Source: Ectocarpus siliculosus (lineage: Eukaryota; Sar; Phaeophyceae; Ectocarpales; Ectocarpaceae). Taken from it: 15,157 nucleotides of DNA. The stretch covers positions 527,964 to 543,120 of the forward strand of contig FN648885.1 of NCBI GenBank assembly GCA_000310025.1. Direction: 5' to 3'. How positions within the stretch are numbered: position 1 is the stretch's first letter; every line of letters begins with the position of its first letter. The translations under genes and the position numbers were made by a program. The notes beneath the pieces were generated by a model. That model searched no databases. It was given only the letters and a program-made list of their open reading frames with translations, and had not been told where the DNA came from. Below, in pieces: positions 1 through 12,200 of this stretch.

Positions 1-209
1 CACCTCCAGAGGGGCAAGGCACCGCAGGCGCTTCTCTCATCGAGCTGGATGGCGAAGGGCACGGCGAGGGTTGGGCCGTCCCTGCGGCCGACGAAGAATC
101 GGGCGTTTTGCGAGGGGAGTTCGAGAACCTGTGGCCGCTGCAGCTGGTGGACTTGAGGGACGAGGAGATGGTTGGGACGCTCTTCAGGCTCTTGCGGAGG
201 TTACCGCAG
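1..209 (+). CDS. Exon E1 (5' partial): acidic linker and start of helicase-like region
   Basis: Reads in frame from base 3 (residues 1-69). The first 35 or so residues are Gly/Glu/Ala-rich and look like a linker. The segment ENLWPLQLVDLRDEEM (about 40-55) and the helix after it resemble the stretch before the helicase-like lobe in DUF3638/DUF3645 proteins. It ends in CAG at a phase-0 donor (gtgcga). The exon probably begins upstream; CAG at 7-9 could be an acceptor, but the frame is open before it. The following intron (210-534) contains nothing I can identify. Confidence 0.7.
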
Positions 210-3200
210 GTGCGAAATCTGACTTCTCCTTTACTTAGAGTGTACCCTGATCCGATCCCGGTCCGTTGGTACATGCTGCTAGCAAGGTGGTCTCGAAGTG
301 TTCCTCTGAACATCGATTGGTGATATATTAATTTTGGAGCTGCGTGGTGTGTCGGCGTTAGGTAATTCTGCCCCTGTGTAGGTAGGAAGCCCTCTGTTGC
401 TCCTTGGCATATAGGTGGCGCGAGATGAGCTCACGTGGACAGCGTTAGTGTCGTCTAAAGAACGCCGAAACTGATGTCGTGCGTGTTGTCGTGTGTCCGT
501 GATTTGCATGATGTACGCCATCTATCTACTGTAGGTGATCGACTACTACCTGGACACGTTGATCTTCCCGGAGACGATGGAGCACAGGGGGCTCAAGCTA
601 GCCGCCAACGGCCAGGACGTGGGCGGCAACATGCTCTTCGAGGTCAAGCTAGGATTCTCCGGCACACCTTCCGACTTGCTCCCCCTCGAGCTTGGCAGGT
701 TAGCGTTCTCGAGAGTTGGTTGCTTATCGCGTCCAGTTCTCTCGTGTGCGCGGTATTGACTTCCTTGTCGGCGTCGTTGTCACGGTCGTCGTTGTTCCCG
801 ATGCCGCTATTGTTGGTCGTGGTTGCTGTTGTTGTTGTCGATCCCGTCATGGTAGTTTCGGGGGAGGGTAGAAGTTATGTCTGTTGCTGGTGTTTCTTGA
901 GCCGCATCCAACGTCGTGCCTACCGGCGAGTGTTGTCGAACCACACGAATAAAGCATGTCGCTGAATATTATGAAACCGCCGTGGCGTACATATACAGGA
1001 TGTCATGCGGTCGAAGAACACGCTGGTCCCCCTCTGACAGTCAACCTTCCTTTCACAAAACGCACAAATGCCTCCTCTCGCAGGTGCCAGTTTGAGCTCG
1101 GAAACACGGCCATGATGGTGCACTACCTCACAGACCCCGTTGTGGCATCTCACCGCCTTCTCGGCACCGAGTGGTCCGTGACCAGGCTGTTGAGCGAGGT
1201 GGCGAGGTCCACCGATCCCCCGTTCCACGCTCTCATCGACGGCGGGGCGCTCGTGACAGGGATGACCAATCTAGAGGTCGCCAGGTGGGTGAAACCTAGG
1301 CAACTATTTAGTGCGTTCGTTGTTGGACAAGTGGGGAACACATGAAGAAGAGAGGAGGACACCAAAGGCTTGAATGTTTTGCGGTCATACGTATCGCCCA
1401 AGAGCACACCAGGACAACCGTCCCCGCTGCGACACGAGCAGGGTTCAGCCTGTGGGGCAGTTTTTATGCTGCAACTATCGCCGTATGCGCTCAACTACCC
1501 TGATGTACCTTCAAGAGTGCTTTCAGCCATTCTGCTTTCGGGCGGGTTTGGGTTTGACGGCACGCACGGTGTTAACAACTCGAACCGCAACTATTGGGTC
1601 TGATAGCTGAAACATGCATCCGTAGTTCCGATCAACGAACCTTGTCTCTCTCGCTGGCGTGACGCGGGAATACTTACGAGCAGACACCTACTGACGGTGG
1701 GTTTGGATGGGCTGGAAGGCGTCGTATACCTTGATGACGCGGATCGGAAGATGATCGTCACTCGGGCGGGCGGGATGCGACCCCTCCTGTTGGCAGATTG
1801 CCACGTGCCACCGGACCTGCGCTTCACTTTCTACGACCAGGTCCACACCACGGGTAAGCCCAAGCACAGGCTTAGAGTAAGCTGTTGCTGTCGCTGATAT
1901 TGCTGCTTTGCATTCAACTGTGTTTGCTTATAAAGCGTACTTTGTAGACTCACTGATCCCGTCACAGCCTTGATCGAACGAATACGCAGCTACTACAGCA
2001 CACACCTACAGCGATGCCGGGGCCTGTTCCTTAGCACCTCGTTCCGGCGGGGGCTCAATTGGCCCGTTTCAGTATCTCACCTGGCAATGGTCAACCTTTG
2101 TTGTCATTCGTCAAGTTGGGGTAGAGGTCTACGCCTTGTCACCATTGTATCCCGCCGCGGTGCTTATGTGTATCGACAACGACAACGGCAACGACAACGA
2201 CAACCGCGAAGCAGCCAGCCATATAGCAACGGTCCAGCCCTAAATTTGATGCGTTTGATCGGTCGTTGCTTTGTTGTCTACCGTGTCTTGTAGGTATGGA
2301 CATCAAGCAGGGTCTGTCGGCTGTTGCTGCGGTGACACTCGGCAAGGACATGACCTTCCGGGACTACGCTCAGGGGGCGTTCCGCATGAGAGGCATCGGG
2401 AAGGGACAGAAAGTCCAGGTACAGAATTAGTTTTGGTGTTCTGGCTGATGTTGCTGCTGCTGCTTTTTACCAGTTGTTGTTGGTTTTCAATGGTGGTAGC
2501 GGTGATCTTCACGTTTGTCGATATTGGCCTAGGCGTGCAGCCAGCCCCAGGTCATGCTGGAGCCCCTCCAAACAAACGTGCCTGTCAGGTAGACTAGTAT
2601 GTTTAGTTCCGCCTTCCACAACTAATAACAATAGAACGTGCCAGGTGGACTAGCGGGTTAATCGCTCTCTGTTGCTTTTTCTCATTTGCTCGCTGTCTTT
2701 CATGGCTATTTACACGGCCCTTTGCAGGTGCTCGTCATCCCGGAAGTTCAGCGTCTGATCAGCAGCCAGGTGGCGGCCGGCGAGGGCGTGTCGCGCCATC
2801 AGCGAGACGTCAGGCTGCAGGTTAGTGAATGGAACAACCCGGATGCACCTTTACCTTTCGTACGCGGAAGATGGCTGCGGAGGTGCTGTTGTTTCTTGCT
2901 GCAACGTGGTGCTTCTTGTCTTGATGCAACCCACGATGCTGTCCTGTCCACGGCCATGAGCGACGAAACTGTGGACTGCAGGTGTTCCAAGCCAAACACG
3001 CTCTTGTCTCACTTGGGTTATTCGTGTTCTCTCGCCACTTGAGACTCGAACAGCTCTCGTTTTTTATCATGAATATAACCTCCAAACCCACGCCCCACTT
3101 TGGTCGCAAACCGCGCAATAGCTTAGCGCGAACGAACGACTGGATGCGTTTTTTGAGTTTCGCAGCTTTGCACTTGTCCGTCAGCGGTGTTGATTTGGTC

Positions 3201-6200
3201 ACGCGATTGCTGTGTAGCGCGTTTGCTTCATTGTCGCTCGATTCTGCTCCAGGCACGGTGTGTCATGTACACACGCTTACGTACCTTGTTGATAATATGC
3301 ATATGGTTTGGGTCTTCCGGCTCGATTTGACAAGGTCACGGAACACGTTTGTGCGCACAAGCCGGTTCACGTAACGCACACCATACAATCAAACATCGGC
3401 GCCCCCGCCTGTCGAGGTCGATGTTTGCTAATTTCGTGCTGCTTGCCGTTTGACGTTACCACTGTCTGGGTGTCCTGGAAATTGACTGCTAGGCGTACAC
3501 ACCGGACCAGATGGAAGCTCAAGTGCTGCGGGACATTTGCGGCTGGCTGAACATCAACTCCATGAGAGCAGAGAAGGTAATTCGGCTCGTTCTGTTTCGT
3601 TCAAAGTTGTACTTTGCCGTGAAGCCCCATCTTCCGTCAGGGGGCAAGCACTCATCGCCAAAATTAGAGTACGGCAGGCAATATTATGTCGGGGAGAGAA
3701 AATGCGTGTGGTGGGGGGTCGGTGTGCTGTATCCTTACGAAGACACAACAGAGACGGAATGTTGTAGCCCTTAGATGTCCAATTAAACGCCCGCAAGCTA
3801 CAAGGGTGCCAAGACGCTTCAATGGTTACATGTGGGTTTGCTGTCTGTATGTGATATGTTCTGTACGTATGGGCCGAGCGAGCCTCGGTTAACCCTTTGG
3901 CTGACGATGAAGCAGGCGCGTGTAGCGGAAATGAGGGTTCTCTGCTATGTACAACTGTTATCGTGGTGATACCAATGTACGCTGAAGGTTGTGTGATTAA
4001 TCATTTCAGCACGAAGTTATTTACACGATTTGGGTTTTATCTCCAGGTCCAGTGGAATTTGCTGATGGAGCAACAGGCATCGAACGTGTGGCGGAAGCGA
4101 GCGTTCTCTGCGATGAAGTCTGCTTTCGAGCAGTACGGGAAGGACGCCCAGGGGTCCGACAAGCTGCTGGGCTGCCTGGACACCTTCCGCGAGAGGGTGG
4201 ACCACAACGTCGAGAACACCGTCCCTGTCGGATTGGTGCGTGTGGTTGTCGGAGAAAGACAATCAGAGGCAGAGGCAATAAGAGACAGACGTTTGGTCAA
4301 TCGCATGACCATACTGTCCTCACTGTGATTAAGTGTATAAGTCGAGTCGGAGGAAGACATAAAAGGAGACAGAACACAATCAGAGAGAGAGGTTTGGTCA
4401 ACCGCATGGCCCTTGTTGTGGATTGTGTGTGTACCGCCGTGGCCCGTTCTCGCTTCGGCGGGTTCTCTCCACCGGCGACCGTGCCATGCGGTCTTATACC
4501 GCTCTACCTGCTATTTTTCTTGCGTTGTCTCGCGTGCTCCTGTGCGCCCCAACGTTGAGGGTATCATCAACCTCGTTCGATTTTCTAGATCAGTAGGCGG
4601 AACATTTCTAAGCCTTTTGCGCAACAGATGCTAATCTGATGGTCAATGCTTCACAGCCCAACAAGGAGGATACCACCCCACCCACACCCACACCCCCACC
4701 CTCCGCAACGCCCTGTTACTCGCTAGAAATTCTCGGACGAGATAATGAGCAAGGTGACTGAAGCTGACGGGCGAGGGCTGGTGCAAGAGGGAGAGGACCG
4801 AAAGGTGATACAAGATGCACACATTGATCGGTTCTACAGCCATTGATGGCCCAGTTTTTCCATGTTATCATTTTGTCATGTTCGTGTGTTGTTGGCGCTT
4901 TTGGCTGTTGCTGCAACCGGGCTGGATGTTCTTTGCTCTGATTCGACACTCTTGAGGTGTAACTGGAACACGGTGCTGAGAGAAGTTTATGACGAGCTAT
5001 CTTGATGGGTCCGATCATGAGGGTGAGAGCGTGCCGTTACCTGATCTAGCACAACGACCACAAAATAGAGACAGGGCTGTCAACTCACCATCGAGCCGTC
5101 AACTGGCATGTTTTCGTGACTTGCCACACTCTTTCCACCGCACGCCTCCTTGGTTTGGAAAACCGTCATTTGCGACGGATACCAACATACATACCGTAGG
5201 TGCTGATGGAGATCCGCCGGTTGGTTATGGAGTCTGAGGCGGCGCACCCAGCGGCAGGCCAGGGTGGCTCTGGGGGCATCACCTTCTCAGGCGGTAGCTC
5301 GATGCAGCAGGGGTCGGGCGACTCTACCCCTCGGCTGCTGAAGAGGCCGTCCATGTTGAAGAGGGCTGCTGCTGGGTAGGTTGGGGAGGATGTGGCTGTC
5401 TGAGTCTAGATATGTAGTAGACCGTGAAGTCGAAGAGACGCTCTTCGTTTGGAATGACATTGCAGAACCGACATGTGATTACAGTAGCGGATTTGATTAC
5501 ATATGGAGTCTGCATTTTGGAGGAACGATCAGAGCACCAGTTCGTGCATTCCGTCAGTCACGTTCGTGTTGTGTTTTTTACCTCAGTCAGGCGAGTTTGA
5601 ACGGGGCTTCCCTCGCTTTGATAAGCAACCTTCACCGTTTCACTATTTTCGCATCAGCTCGTACGATTTTGCGCATGTTGTGAACTTGCTGGCTGTTTCG
5701 CGGTTGAGTGTGGCCGCAAGCGCTGCTTGACGTCGTTTTTTTCTTATTTCAAGTTTTGCGAAGAGCAACTGGTGTCTCAACAACAACAGCAATGGCGACG
5801 ACGGCACCAGAATTTACAAATGCACTGCGCGTTGTCTCTTATCTCTACTGCTTGTTCAGGCCGAAGGTAGACATGGCCGAGGCAATGTTCGACTACGCCC
5901 CTCAGCACGTGGGCGACCTGGCCCTCAAGGTGGGGGACAAGGTGGAGGTGTCCAGAAAGGGGGACGACGGATGGTGGTCGGGCACCCTCAGGGGGCAACA
6001 AGGAAACTTCCCAGGTGATTTTATCAGATTGCGTCACTATCCCTTGCGTTTACCTCGCAATTTGTGTCTTGGTTTCTTGCTTGTCTACGCTTTCCTGTGA
6101 TTACCCCCCTTTTTTTCGTGTGGCGAAGCGTTTGCGGATTTGGCTTCTTCTTCTGCGCTGTTTCGTGTACCATGTGTGATATCACTTCTGTTGGTTTCGG

Positions 6201-9200
6201 CTACCGACCCATGATTGTTCCAAACTTTTAGAACCCCACGCGTTTGTTGCGAGGTTGACACTCCAATTCTACACGTAGGGGAGTGCGGGTGCTTCTCCAA
6301 TGTTCGAACACTTTTTTTATTCGTCGGATATCTAACAACGCTCAACGTTCGTGCGGGGGTTGTTGCGCTGTCCATCCCCCATGTTTTGTTCGTGTCTCGT
6401 TGCAGGCGCATACATGCGAGAGATCGCGCCTAGCGTTTCCGAAGTTTCGGAGCCTGCGTTGCCATCCTTGGGGAGGCAACTGGGGGTTTCGTATGACGAG
6501 GGAGGGGAAGGACTGGGGGACCCTTCGCAAGTGGCTCAGGTGATAAAAGTGGTTGTCGCTGCAGGAGTACGTCGAAGGCTACTGCAATACAGTAGTACAA
6601 GGCAAGACGTGGCATCTTTGACCACTAAACAGGCGGCAGGGTAGTAGGAAGAATCGCAACCTGGGGTTCGGTTCTGAGGATTGCCTATTGTAGCAAGGGT
6701 CTGGTGCACTCAAGTTGACCGCGCACAATGTCAGGCACTCTTGTCAGCACAATGCATGATTTTGGGGTTGGCATCGCCGAGTAAGTCTGCGTGTTCGTAG
6801 CCTGTCGTCCTCCCGTCGGTTTCGTGCTTCATGTGCTGCTGCTCTTTGGCTTTTACTCGACAGGAGCGCGCGTTCGAGGGGGAGCAAGTTCAGGAGCAAG
6901 AGCAAGAGCAGGAACAGGTAATGAAACATGCCACCATTTTGAAAAAGGTCCACTACCGATCTGCCTGCTAACTTTGGCGACGCACCTGGGGATGTTATTT
7001 GGCAATCCGCGTTTTGACGGGGCGTATTTTGTAAGCCAACACCATGTTCACACTGAATAGTTGCGAGGATTTACGAACACGAGCAGGAACGAAGTAGGTT
7101 GCCAGGAAATGCACGTGTGGCGATACGACTGCGGCGATCATGAGGAGTGCACGAAACGTTGCTTGCATTCCCGCACATTGTATTAAGCTCCTTTTCATAC
7201 CGTTTGCATCATGTTGTGGTTGTTGGCTTTCTTTGTCGTAGTCTCCACCGCCGTACTGTAAGACCGTTCAGTTCATGCACTACCGAAACAACCATTTCCG
7301 ATCAATTCGTCAACCGTTCGCTGGATGGCAGCCCTTGGAAACGTGATGTTCTCATACCCACCAATGTAGTGCTCCGTGAGTGCATGTCCTGCTTTCAGCG
7401 ATAGTCGTAGGGTATGGGAGCATAGTCAAAGCGAGGTAAAAACGAGCGTTCGCCATGTGTGACGGACGATCCGATTGAAGGGGCAGCCGATACGTGAAAC
7501 GATTTCAAAGGAGCTTGTACCGCGCACTTTCCATCAGAAATCATGAATCAGTTAGGGTAGGTTGTTCCACGCCCATCAGAAAGTAGCAATGATTGCTTGC
7601 CTACAGTAACAACCATGCCGTGCCGTTCTTGGACCAAATCCTTCACCCTTCCACCGACTCTCGCGGGTTACTGTACCTGTTGTTGACCGGCGGTTTCAGG
7701 AACAAGAGCAGGAGCAGGAACAGGAGAAGGAGGAGGTGGTGATGGACGACGACCCGGAGGAATACGTGCAGATGAAGTACTCGCGAGACGACGAGGTGCC
7801 GAAGGGCTGGGCTATTCGCGACCTGTCGACACCGGTGGCGTCCAAACTTGGCTTCTACCCGGCCAGCGACTTCGGCGTGCTGACGAAACTCATTCAGCAG
7901 GTGACACGGGATTTTCTGTTAAGTTTTGGTGGGTTGTTTTTCCTCGAGGAGGTTTGGTGTTGGTGTTGGCGTCTTGTTCTTAGATTTTTTGACAGCGAGA
8001 AGGGTTCCCGGTTCGACGTGTGTGTGGACCACATCACGTTCACTCCAACACGTTTTTCGTGGGGCCGTGGTTCCCTATTGACGCGGTGAACGTCCGCAAC
8101 TCCGTTGTACAAAAGATCTACCCGTGTCATCAGGAGCGATGTAGACCTTGGTGTTATCTGGTTTGGTCGGTGGTTCTCACTTGCACCAAGACGTGTTGGC
8201 CTTGGTCCATGCTCAGTGGATCACGCGCCAGCCCGTTCTGGATGAAAACAAGAGTTAAACCCGCCGTGTGCCAGGGTGTTGCGAACATTGTGTATCCTTG
8301 CCGGTGCATTGTTTGGTAGTTGCGTCTGGGCATTAACCAACGCCTCTCTCTTGGCTTATTTGATACTGCTGCAGCCGAAGCACATCGTCTTCCCGAAGGC
8401 AATGCACGTGTCGCGGAACCACTACAAGCAGTCCTGGAGCTTCAAGACATTCCGCCGCATCAAGAACGTCATCGTGCTCATGGATTGGGTGCCCGACGTG
8501 ACCGCACTCAAGCCGGAGCCCCCGCCTGTCGGGCGCCAGGTGAGATGTTGTCATGTTACCTCCTCCATTCGTGAACAGCCAGCGATTTGCCGCCGTTTTG
8601 ATACAGAACAGGTGTGAGATTTGCCGCATATTTAATGACTTGCCTGCTCACCACCCTCGCGCATCTTCTTCGTTTTTGCCTGGAACACAAATACCGTCAC
8701 ACAAACGCGACCGCCGAACGGACCAAGTCCTGAGAGCATATTTTCCCTCTATACAACCATGGATCGGTGCTGCACTAGAACAAGAGTCACACCGTTGTCC
8801 GCGTGTTTCCTTCGTCCCCGGTCCCCTCTATCGTGCGCTCGTTATCGTTGCCGAATCGATATTCTTGACCTTTTCACGTGTCCATCAGGTTACCGCGGAG
8901 CAAGACCAGCTGCTGAAGAGCGCGTTTTCGCTTTTGGACTTCGACGGCGACGGCAAGCTTGGAGAGAACGAGTTCCGCACGTTGCTCAGGTATTTTCTTG
9001 CGGTGTTCTCGTTTTTTGTTACTGTTTTAATTGTTGTCGGTGGCTGTTTCACGCTTGTGGTACTGTTGATTTGTGTATCCGAGCTGTGACATCGTTGCCC
9101 AGCATCTCCACTTACTTGTCGTGGTGATTGAAGCAGTGAACGATTGCTCCCTTCTATAGTCGAAAGTGTTTACAGTATGCAAACCAAGTCCCAGGGAAAT

Positions 9201-12200
9201 GAAAAAAGGAAGCTATTCATTGGTGTGAATTCGCTGGTCGATCTGGTGATTGCTCTAGTTCCGTGATTCACCCTGTAGGCCTTAGCCTTTCCTAAGCATG
9301 TGTCTCACGTGACACGTACTCAATACTTGTACGTTTCTCAAGTTTCCTCCCTCTTGCCTGTCAGTTGTATTTGTATGCTCGACAGCGTTTTTGTTATTTG
9401 ATCCACGCCCGTTTGGCTGTCTATGAAATGCTTAAGTCCCAAATAGTGTCTCAAGCATCTTCGGATAGTTACCCTCATTGTTTGTTATCCTTTTCTTTTG
9501 TTGGCATTTCCTCGGCATACTTCATACTTGTTTTCTGCCCGCGCCGCTCGTTGGTTGGTCATGTTGACCTGCCGTTCTCGTTGTCTCTGTTCTCATTTTT
9601 TTTTTCCAGGGCTTTGGATGTGGATGTGGACAACCCCACCACCGGCCGTGCAAGCCTGGTGGCGATCGCCAAGGCTGCAGGCGTCCATAGCCCCTTCGTA
9701 ACCTACCAGCAGGTAACCCCTGCGACCGGTGCCTTTGTTGTGCTTGATGGACGAAACGAAAGGAAGTGACACAATTGCGTCAGTCATCGGCTTGGAAGGA
9801 TGGCGATTTTCCAAGTGGCGGACCGTTCAGGCGTTTCTTTCGAGAACGGGCAGGACGTATCATCCATCTCCCATGTTACACATACCTGTGATCTGGACTT
9901 CGCGTACCACACCCTCTTTGGCAGCATCTGCGGGAAGGGAAGGCTAGGGTTGTTGAGACCGCAGTGCAAGTGTAACGGATGGGGGCTAACCCTGCCGTCG
10001 CGTCCGGGCCCGACAGATCACGGCTGTTGTTCTTGGGTCGGTTCGTGGTACACTCGTCGTGGTACATTCGTGGTACGGTACACACCACGCACCTTTTCGG
10101 AACGTTTTTTTTTATGCACGAGCCGGGGATTACGCAGAGGGAAGGCTACACAGGATTCTTGCGTATGTATGCGAAATAATGCTACATGCATGACGTTATT
10201 GCTCCCATCTATCTGGATTTAAGTCCGGGCTTCTGTCGAAATTGTTTCTTGTTTCACCAGGTCCGCGAGCTGATGCGAACCCAGGCCTTTATCGAGGCCC
10301 AACAGGGAAGGTTTGTGGTGGCCCTATCCCTGCAGGAGGCCGAGCACCTCAGGGGCTGCCTCCACCTGTCCGGAAAGTGTACGGGGCTGGTCAGGGAGAG
10401 GCCCACCACGGCGGCGCTGAGGCTGACGGACGGAACGTGCTTGGATGCCTCATGGGGGTGAGGTTAAGATCCGCGGCAATGGCCGGCATTTTCACCCCCA
10501 TGTATGCTGCTTGTTTCGTTTCAGCCGACGGTTGGATGGAGACGCAAGCAGCGATGGGCAGTGAGATGTCCCCGTCTTCCCCTACTAACCCAATCCCAAC
10601 ACAAAATTTTATCTGCTGCTTGCCGTCTGTGGTGTGACTTTTTCGTTTGTTTGATGTCAGGTACAACGAGCCACCGCCGTATCAGCGGAAGGTTGCGGAG
10701 GCGTGCTTCCGCTTCATGGACTCGGACGCCCGGTTCGCGGACCGGGACTTGGATATGCTGCTCAGAGGCGTTCAAGACAACGAGAAGTACGTTGGTTGTA
10801 TCATACGTCTTCACCTATGAACAACCTTCTTTATTCCGACGCCTACAGCAAAAATGCCATGTTGAGTTGCGTAGCTCACGGTTGTGTTCTCACGGTTGTG
10901 TTCGTACCTTTTTTACGTTGTTTTTCCCTCAAGTTTGACGGATGCTGATGCATTTCGCACCGGAATGTTTTTTTGTTTCTATGGTTGCAGGTATCTGCGG
11001 GAAGCGTGGTTCGTTGACGTCAGGGCCTGCCGAAGAAGGCAGCAGGTGAGAAAGATTAAGATTATGGTCAAAGTGGTCAAGTGCATCGTGCTGTCAGATT
11101 AGATCCTTCTCGAAAAGATGTTTTTTTTCTGCCGCCTCCAAACCACTCGCCGTCGAAATTTCCCTGAGCAGTACCTGACAAGTTCCACCGCAGATTGGGT
11201 GCAGTGTGTGCCGGGAGGCGCGAACAATATGCACCCCTGACCTGCTACGCGTTGTCCCCTGAAGTCTGCCGACGGCTGCTCGCATGCGCGAAACATGAAC
11301 AACAAGAGCCAAGAGCTTTTACGGATGGGGCTGGCGGAGAGCAGACTCCACTGCCGCCACCTTCCCTAACCTGGACCGATTTCCAACACCCTTGAACGTA
11401 TCTCCCCAATCCTATCGTATCCCAAGGTGCCGGTGGAGCGAACGCCGGTGTCGCGGGTGTTCCTTGTGCCGGACGAGTTCCACCTGCTGCAGCATCGGGC
11501 AACCATCGAGGCCGTTCGCCGCCGCATCGAGGCCAAGGGGCTGCCCGTGAGGGACGCCTTCATCGCCTTCAACTCCTCCAAGACCGGCGCCCTCAGCTGC
11601 TCGGAGATGTACGGGGCGTTGGAGTGGTTGGGCATCCGGGTGTCTCCTTCTCAGGTAAGGCTGGCGGTCTTCTGTGGTGATGTTTTGTGCTGCTTGTTTT
11701 TGTATTGTTTTTGGTGCTGCTGGTGCTTCTGTTGTGGGACCTTTTCAGAGACGCGTGGAGAGTTCACGCAGCTGGATGTGTAATAGAGTGCTTGGCGCTA
11801 ACACTACGTCTCATCGGCACGCCCAGCTGCAACAGAGCGGACGTTGGCGCCCCATGTTTATCGTTGAACTTCCACGCAGAATATTGAGTGGTGCTTGAGT
11901 CGCTTGAAAATTATGGCATTGCACTCAGAATTTCCATGAGTGGGGTGAGACAAGGTTTTGGAGAAATTGCGATGATGCCTCATGTTCAGCATCCTGTGCA
12001 CCATAGGAGACCATGATATGATGAGTGGCGCCGCTTCCGAAAATTTCGTCTTCTTTCGGGAACGTTGTCGAACATTTTTTGACGCGATGGGTGGCACTTT
12101 TGTTTGTGTGTGCAGGTCCACGACATCGTCCGGACGGTGGACCTGGATTGCGACGGCTACGTCAGCTGGGACGAGTTCAAGCGCGCCTTCTTCGATCCGA

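Larger units (their letters stand above)
4236..5199 (+). other. Longest intron (964 nt), between E8 and E9, with a direct repeat and a C/A-rich run
   Basis: No exon is needed to keep the frame. It contains a diverged direct repeat (4251-4310 and 4365-4410, core GTTTGGTCAA(T/C)CGCATG) and a CCCACA-type run (about 4672-4703). Open frames on the - strand at about 4640-5020 lack any motif. A small exon could still be missed here, because the linker in E9 is weakly conserved. Confidence 0.5.

Noticed and set aside
474-965. 163-codon + strand open frame
   Set aside because: Shifted frame over exon E2 and low-complexity intron (Val-rich run from GTT/GTC repeats).
3897-4328. Longer version of E8 with an upstream start codon
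   Set aside because: The part before 4047 lacks similarity and sits before a good ctccag acceptor; E7 joins E8 at 4047 in phase 0.
4052-4558. 168-codon + strand open frame in another reading frame
   Set aside because: It overlaps exon E8 in a shifted frame; the E8 frame carries NVWRKRAF and splices in phase, while this one has no motif and runs into intron.
4640-5020. Possible nested gene on the - strand of the longest intron
   Set aside because: Open frames have no recognisable motif or coding-like composition, and part comes from a C/A-rich run.
8553-9089. 178-codon open frame seen as a separate EF-hand gene
   Set aside because: Only 8889-8989 is EF-hand; the upstream part has intron-like composition, and the exon joins E14 and E16 in phase.
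10661-10786. E18 as a further EF-hand (FMDSDARFADRDLDML)
   Set aside because: The loop lacks Gly6 and Glu12, and the pattern matches a conserved non-EF block of the parent family.
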